From assembly GCA_023410155.1 (NCBI GenBank), contig JAEYQF010000298.1, positions 1-10,285 on the forward strand: a stretch of 10,285 nt of DNA. Direction: 5' to 3'. The DNA is from Verrucomicrobiota bacterium (GTDB lineage Bacteria > Verrucomicrobiota > Verrucomicrobiia > Opitutales > Opitutaceae). The position numbers were made by a program, and so were the translations under genes. The notes under the pieces are model-generated. The model did no database searches. It was not told the DNA's origin and saw nothing but the letters and a program-made list of their open reading frames with translations. Shown here piece after piece: positions 7,142-10,285 of the stretch. Numbering within the stretch: position 1 is the first letter of the stretch; the number at the start of each line of letters is the position of its first letter.

Positions 7142-7347
7142 GGAACCGCGCACGCTGTGGCTCGGAGGCGTGCGGGGCAAACGGATTTTCCGCCCGCGCT
7201 GCGCTGCTGAAAACCGCGCGTAGGGCCCGACCTGCGACTGCGCGAAAGCCCCAAACACCACCTCGATCGATAGTTGACGTAGTGTTCCGATGGCTGACGG
7301 GCGGGGAAACAGTTGCGAGTCCGGCGGAAGCACACACGCTGGGCCGC
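7142..7347. other. Divergent intergenic region between lysS and the DUF4010 gene
   Basis: These 206 bp must hold the promoters for lysS (minus) and, unless that gene starts earlier, for the MgtC/DUF4010 gene (plus). A TTGACG lies at 7274-7279 on the plus strand, but no AT-rich -10 follows at the right distance. I see no operator palindrome, riboswitch or member of the repeat families. If the membrane protein starts at the GTG at 7282, the gap shrinks to 140 bp. Confidence 0.4.
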
Positions 7348-8616
7348 GTGTCGCCCCTGCTCACTTCGCTCCTGGTCAGCGCCTGCCTCGGCGCGCTCAT
7401 CGGCCTCGTCCGCCAGTGGCGCGAACAATCGAAACCCGAGAGCGACATCGATCTCGGCGGCGTGCGCACCTACACGCTTTGGGCGATGCTCGGTTGCCTC
7501 TCCGCCTACGCGAGCCGGCAGTTTTTCTTACCGGTCATCGCCGTCACACTCGTCCTGGTGGGAGTGCAACAGATCGCGAGTGTGGTGCGCGCTCCAGGCC
7601 AGCGCACGGGCACGACCAGCTTCGCGTCGGCGTTGATCACCGTGTTCGTCGGCGCGCTCGTGTTCTGGCAGCAGCGCGAAGTCGCGATCGTCCTGTCTGC
7701 CGCCACCATGGTCCTGATCGGAGTCAAGCAGCCCATTCACTCGTGGACCCGCGCGTTCAACGCCGCCGATATCCGCGCGACGCTGCAATTTGTCGCCATT
7801 AGCGGCGTCATCCTGCCGCTCGTGCCCAATCGCGAGATGGGGCCGTATGCGGCTTTCAACCCCTACGACACGTGGATGATGGTCGTGCTGATTTCCGGCG
7901 TCGGGTTTGCCGGGTATATCGCGGTGCGGCTCCTGGGCGCAGGCGCGGGTTTGCTGCTCACGAGTGTGCTCGGTGGCCTAGCGTCTTCCACCGCGACGAC
8001 TCTGACATTTTCCCGGCGCAGCAAGGAAGATTCCGAGCAGTCCCTCGACTACTCGATGGCTGTCGTAACCGCATCCACGGTGATGTTGCCGCGAACACTC
8101 GTCATTGTGGCGATCATTTCGCCCGCTCTCGCCAAGGCGCTCCTGCTTCCGCTCGCAATCACCGCCGTGCCCGGGCTCGCATTCATCATCTGGTGGTGGT
8201 TCGCGCGGCATCATCGCACCAAAACGAACGAGGTCGATGACTCGCCGACGGTGCGCAACCCGCTCCAACTTTCCACCGCCATCAAGTTCGCGCTCCTCTA
8301 CTCGGCGATCGCCTTCGGCGTGAAGGCCCTCACCGAATCCGGCCACGCCGGCGGCACGCTGCCACTGAGTTTCGTCTCCGGTCTCACCGACATGGCTGCC
8401 ATCGCCCTTTCGATGGCTCGCAACGCCGCGGACCAATCCATCCCGTTGCGCCTCGCCACCCACGCCATCGTGCTCGCGGCGATTTCCAACTCTCTGCTCA
8501 AAGCCGGCCTGGCGATCGGGCTCGGCTCGCCTCAGCTGCGCAAACTCACCGCGCTCGTGCGCGGTATCACGGCCGCGGCCGGTGCAGTCGCGATGTTTTT
8601 CGCTCCGGCTGCGTAA
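7348..8616 (+). CDS. MgtC-like / DUF4010 multipass membrane protein
   Basis: A 422-residue, strongly hydrophobic protein with about 10-12 predicted membrane segments. The N-terminal third (about 5-135) resembles the MgtC/SapB fold, with GALIGLVRQW (15-24) and GGVRTYTL (37-44), where MgtC proteins carry GLERE and GLRTH. The rest matches DUF4010, marked by NPYDTW (171-176), the loop LGGLASSTATTLTFSRR (208-224), and a charged cytoplasmic stretch (RHHRTKTNEVDDS) before the last helices. MgtC proteins are linked to Mg2+ homeostasis and acid or intracellular survival, but the transported substrate of MgtC-DUF4010 proteins is not established, and no ligand can be read here. The GTG at 7348 is preferred because hydrophobic MgtC-type sequence begins directly there; the in-frame GTG at 7282 would add 22 residues without membrane character. 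It is divergent from lysS and followed by lipB after 203 bp, with no evident functional link to either. Confidence 0.8.
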   Translation: MSPLLTSLLVSACLGALIGLVRQWREQSKPESDIDLGGVRTYTLWAMLGCLSAYASRQFFLPVIAVTLVLVGVQQIASVVRAPGQRTGTTSFASALITVFVGALVFWQQREVAIVLSAATMVLIGVKQPIHSWTRAFNAADIRATLQFVAISGVILPLVPNREMGPYAAFNPYDTWMMVVLISGVGFAGYIAVRLLGAGAGLLLTSVLGGLASSTATTLTFSRRSKEDSEQSLDYSMAVVTASTVMLPRTLVIVAIISPALAKALLLPLAITAVPGLAFIIWWWFARHHRTKTNEVDDSPTVRNPLQLSTAIKFALLYSAIAFGVKALTESGHAGGTLPLSFVSGLTDMAAIALSMARNAADQSIPLRLATHAIVLAAISNSLLKAGLAIGLGSPQLRKLTALVRGITAAAGAVAMFFAPAA

Positions 8617-8640
8617 CTCGAATTCGACCCAGAAACTCAA

Positions 8641-8748
8641 CCGCGAATGGACGCGAATAAACGCGAATACTGAGGGAGCCGAAATCTCACCAAAGGCATG
8701 GTCGCCGAACGCGTTTTTCTATTCGCATCCATTAGCGTCCATTCGCGG
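8641..8748. repeat. Inverted repeat with 29-bp arms made of 10-bp CGCGAAT units
   Basis: The left arm 8641-8669 and right arm 8720-8748 are complementary at 25 of 29 positions around a 50-nt spacer. Within the left arm CGCGAAT starts at 8642, 8652 and 8662, exactly 10 bp apart; the right arm repeats ATTCGC, ATTAGCG and ATTCGCG at 8721, 8731 and 8741. It lies 24 bp after the DUF4010 stop and 71 bp before lipB, and would give a long stem in a read-through transcript. There is no T-run after it, so I do not call it a terminator. The spacer encodes nothing recognisable. Confidence 0.85.
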
Positions 8749-8819
8749 GTCCTTCCCTCTCTGTTTATCCCTCGCCCTCGGAGTTGCAGCACTTCGCGCA
8801 CGCGACATCGTTTTGCCCG

Positions 8820-9503
8820 ATGTCTTCCAGCACCACCGCACCCGCGCCGCTTCGCACCGAGGATTGGGGCCGCACACGTTATGGCGATGCCCTCGCGCGT
8901 CAGGAAGGAGCCGTCGCGCGCCGCATCGCCGGGGAAGTCGACGACTTGCTCGTGTTCACCGAGCATGAGCCCGTTTTCACCGTCGGCATGCGAGGCGGCG
9001 CCGAGTCGCACTTGGTGTGGAACGCCGAGCAACTCTCCCGCGAGGGCGTCGAGGTCGCAAAAACCAACCGCGGCGGCGACATCACGTATCACGGTCCCGG
9101 CCAGATCGTCGGCTACCCAATCGTCTCGCTCGCGCCGCGCAAAGATCTTCACGCGTATCTGCGTTTCCTCGAACAAGTCCTCATCAACTCCGTCGGCGCG
9201 CTTGGCCTCGCCGCCGCCCGCCGTCCCGGCCTTACCGGCATCTGGCTCGGCCCGCGCAAAGTCGCCGCGATCGGGGTCGCCGTGAAACGCTGGGTCGCCT
9301 ACCACGGCTTCGCGCTTAACGTGAACGCCAACCTCGCCCACTTCGGCGGCATCGTCCCGTGTGGCATCAGCGCCTCCGACGGCACCGTGACCTCTCTCCA
9401 GGCCGAGCTCGGCCGCGCGCTCGATCTCGCCGAGGTGAAGTCCCTTCTCGCCCGCGAGTTTGCCGCGCTCTGGCCCGATTATCTCAGCGCCCGCGCCTTC
9501 TGA
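8820..9503 (+). CDS. lipB: Octanoyltransferase LipB
   Basis: LipB moves the octanoyl group from octanoyl-ACP to the target lysine of lipoyl domains (2-oxoacid dehydrogenase E2 subunits, glycine cleavage H protein), the first step of endogenous lipoate synthesis in the cytoplasm. The 227-residue product has the full family signature: RGGDITYHGPGQ at 84-95, the catalytic lysine in GPRKVAAIG (Lys148), and the acyl-accepting cysteine in GIVPCGIS (Cys181), with HGFALNVN (162-169) between them. Length is normal. The ATG at 8820 starts just ahead of a short low-complexity lead (MSSSTTAPAP); an in-frame TTG at 8784 is a less likely start. No obvious Shine-Dalgarno is seen. lipA follows after 80 bp on the same strand, so the two steps of the pathway are probably co-expressed. 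All catalytic residues are present and the call is firm. Confidence 0.97.
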   Translation: MSSSTTAPAPLRTEDWGRTRYGDALARQEGAVARRIAGEVDDLLVFTEHEPVFTVGMRGGAESHLVWNAEQLSREGVEVAKTNRGGDITYHGPGQIVGYPIVSLAPRKDLHAYLRFLEQVLINSVGALGLAAARRPGLTGIWLGPRKVAAIGVAVKRWVAYHGFALNVNANLAHFGGIVPCGISASDGTVTSLQAELGRALDLAEVKSLLAREFAALWPDYLSARAF

Positions 9504-9542
9504 TTCGCCGCCGTTTCGCGACAAAATCCGCGCCCGTTTTTC

Positions 9543-9571
9543 TTTTGCGCTTTTTGCGCCTATTTGCGGCC
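9543..9571. repeat. TTTTGCGC-type short repeat between lipB and lipA
   Basis: Three near-identical units, TTTTGCGC at 9543 and 9552 and ATTTGCGG at 9562, are spaced 9-10 bp and end 12 bp before the lipA ATG. This leaves no room for a normal Shine-Dalgarno other than the repeat itself. It is the shortest of the intergenic repeat types in this window. Confidence 0.6.
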
Positions 9572-9583
9572 ATACCTGACTTC

Positions 9584-10285
9584 ATGGATACGACGACGCG
9601 CAAACCTTCCTGGCTCCGGGCCAAGCTGCCCAGCGGCCCCGGTTATTCGGCCACCCGCCGGCTCGTGGACGACAACAAGCTCCACACCGTCTGCCAGAGC
9701 GCGCAGTGTCCCAATCTCGGCGAGTGCTGGTCGCGCGGCACCGCGACGGTGATGATTCTCGGCAACATCTGCACGCGCTCCTGCAACTTCTGCGCGATCG
9801 CCACCGGCCGCCCCACCGAGCTCGACCTCGGCGAACCGGCCCGCGTCGCCGACGCCGTGGCGAAGATGAATCTCAAGCACTGCGTCGTCACGAGCGTCGC
9901 CCGCGACGAACTCAACGACGGCGGCGCGAGCGTCTGGGCCGCCACGATCCGCGCGATCCGCTACCGCAATCCCAATACGGCGATCGAGGTCCTCGTCCCC
10001 GATTTCAAGGGCAACACCGCGCACGTCGACATCGTGCTCGATGCCAAGCCCGACATTTTCAACCACAACGTCGAAACCGTGGAACGCCTGCAAAAACCGG
10101 TCCGCGTCCAGGCTCGCTACGACCGCTCGCGCAGCGTGCTCCGCCATGCGAAGAGTCGCGGTTTCGTGACCAAGACCGGCATCATGCTGGGTCTCGGCGA
10201 GACGAAGGAAGAGATCGAGCAGACGATCCGCGACATCGCGTCCGACAAGACCGACATTCTCACGATCGGCCAGTATCTCCAGCCG
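9584..10285 (+). CDS. lipA: Lipoyl synthase LipA (3' end cut off by window edge)
   Basis: LipA is a radical SAM enzyme that inserts two sulfurs at C6 and C8 of the protein-bound octanoyl chain placed by LipB. The 234 codons present are about three quarters of a typical protein of 290-320 residues; the reading frame stays open to the window end. Both iron-sulfur cluster sites are visible: the auxiliary-cluster cysteines Cys37, Cys42 and Cys48 in VCQSAQCPNLGECW (36-49), and the radical SAM CxxxCxxC at Cys63, Cys67 and Cys70 in CTRSCNFC. Other family segments are TSVARDELNDGGA (103-115), HNVETV (161-166) and KTGIMLGLGETKEE (197-210). The C-terminal RSSY serine that ligates the auxiliary cluster lies beyond the window. 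The ATG at 9584 gives a normal family N-terminus (KPSWLRAKLPSG). It lies 80 bp behind lipB. Confidence 0.97.
   Translation, partial: MDTTTRKPSWLRAKLPSGPGYSATRRLVDDNKLHTVCQSAQCPNLGECWSRGTATVMILGNICTRSCNFCAIATGRPTELDLGEPARVADAVAKMNLKHCVVTSVARDELNDGGASVWAATIRAIRYRNPNTAIEVLVPDFKGNTAHVDIVLDAKPDIFNHNVETVERLQKPVRVQARYDRSRSVLRHAKSRGFVTKTGIMLGLGETKEEIEQTIRDIASDKTDILTIGQYLQP

Noticed and set aside
5600..7210. A 536-codon open frame on the plus strand antisense to lysS
   Set aside because: It lies opposite a complete lysS, has charged, repetitive composition typical of antisense frames in GC-rich DNA and shows no protein-family motif; its first codons run through the AATCCGC repeat.
7274..7310. TTGACG as a -35 promoter element for the DUF4010 gene
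   Set aside because: No AT-rich -10 hexamer follows at 16-18 bp; a single hexamer match is expected by chance.
7142..7333. In-frame upstream extension of lysS by 64 codons
   Set aside because: The extra residues resemble no LysRS extension, and the ATG at 7141 gives the normal family N-terminus.
7282..7347. Earlier GTG start for the DUF4010 gene
   Set aside because: The added 22 residues are not membrane-like and no ribosome-binding site precedes either start; the MgtC-type sequence begins at 7348. This remains uncertain.
8641..8748. Intrinsic terminator for the DUF4010 gene
   Set aside because: The stem is long but imperfect with a 50-nt spacer and lacks a T-run after the right arm; it fits a dispersed inverted repeat better.
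8784..8819. Earlier TTG start for lipB
   Set aside because: TTG is a weak start and the ATG at 8820 already gives a complete LipB with spare N-terminal residues.

Overview
The window is GC-rich (about 60-65% by eye), gene-dense bacterial chromosome from a Gram-negative organism. It carries lipid A and lipoprotein-export genes (lpxB, a LolC/E permease, lolD). Weak Shine-Dalgarno signals, GTG starts, several families of short intergenic repeats and the protein sequences together suggest a Verrucomicrobiota lineage, most likely Opitutaceae-like. That assignment is inference from pattern recognition, not a database match.

Minus strand, 7141 down to 1: a run of six co-directional genes, in transcription order lysS (lysyl-tRNA synthetase), a LolC/LolE-type permease, lolD (its ATPase, overlapping the permease by 8 nt), a secreted DUF885 metallopeptidase-like protein, a Gfo/Idh/MocA NAD-dependent sugar oxidoreductase resembling GnnA, and lpxB (3' end cut off by the window edge). 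Apart from lysS and the DUF885 gene, the theme is envelope building: lipoprotein release from the inner membrane and lipid A synthesis. The order recalls the lysS-lolC-lolD ... oxidoreductase-lpxB envelope clusters of several other diderm phyla, but the usual middle part is absent and a DUF885 gene sits there instead.

Plus strand, 7348 to 10285: a MgtC-like/DUF4010 multipass membrane protein, transcribed divergently from lysS, then lipB (octanoyltransferase) and the first 234 codons of lipA (lipoyl synthase). LipB and LipA make protein-bound lipoate in two consecutive steps.

The intergenic gaps are short (none above 250 bp) and five of them hold short repeats: CACAGAG-type imperfect inverted repeats (883-960 and 5489-5582), an AATCCGC-type repeat (5620-5650), an 11-bp tandem duplication (5412-5433), a 29-bp-arm inverted repeat made of 10-bp CGCGAAT units (8641-8748), and a TTTTGCGC-type repeat (9543-9571). 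I see no RNA gene, CRISPR array, insertion sequence, prophage or defence system. The coding content is largely housekeeping. The points most worth a second look are the repeat architecture, the repeat next to the lpxB start, the rearranged envelope cluster and the GnnA-like oxidoreductase.
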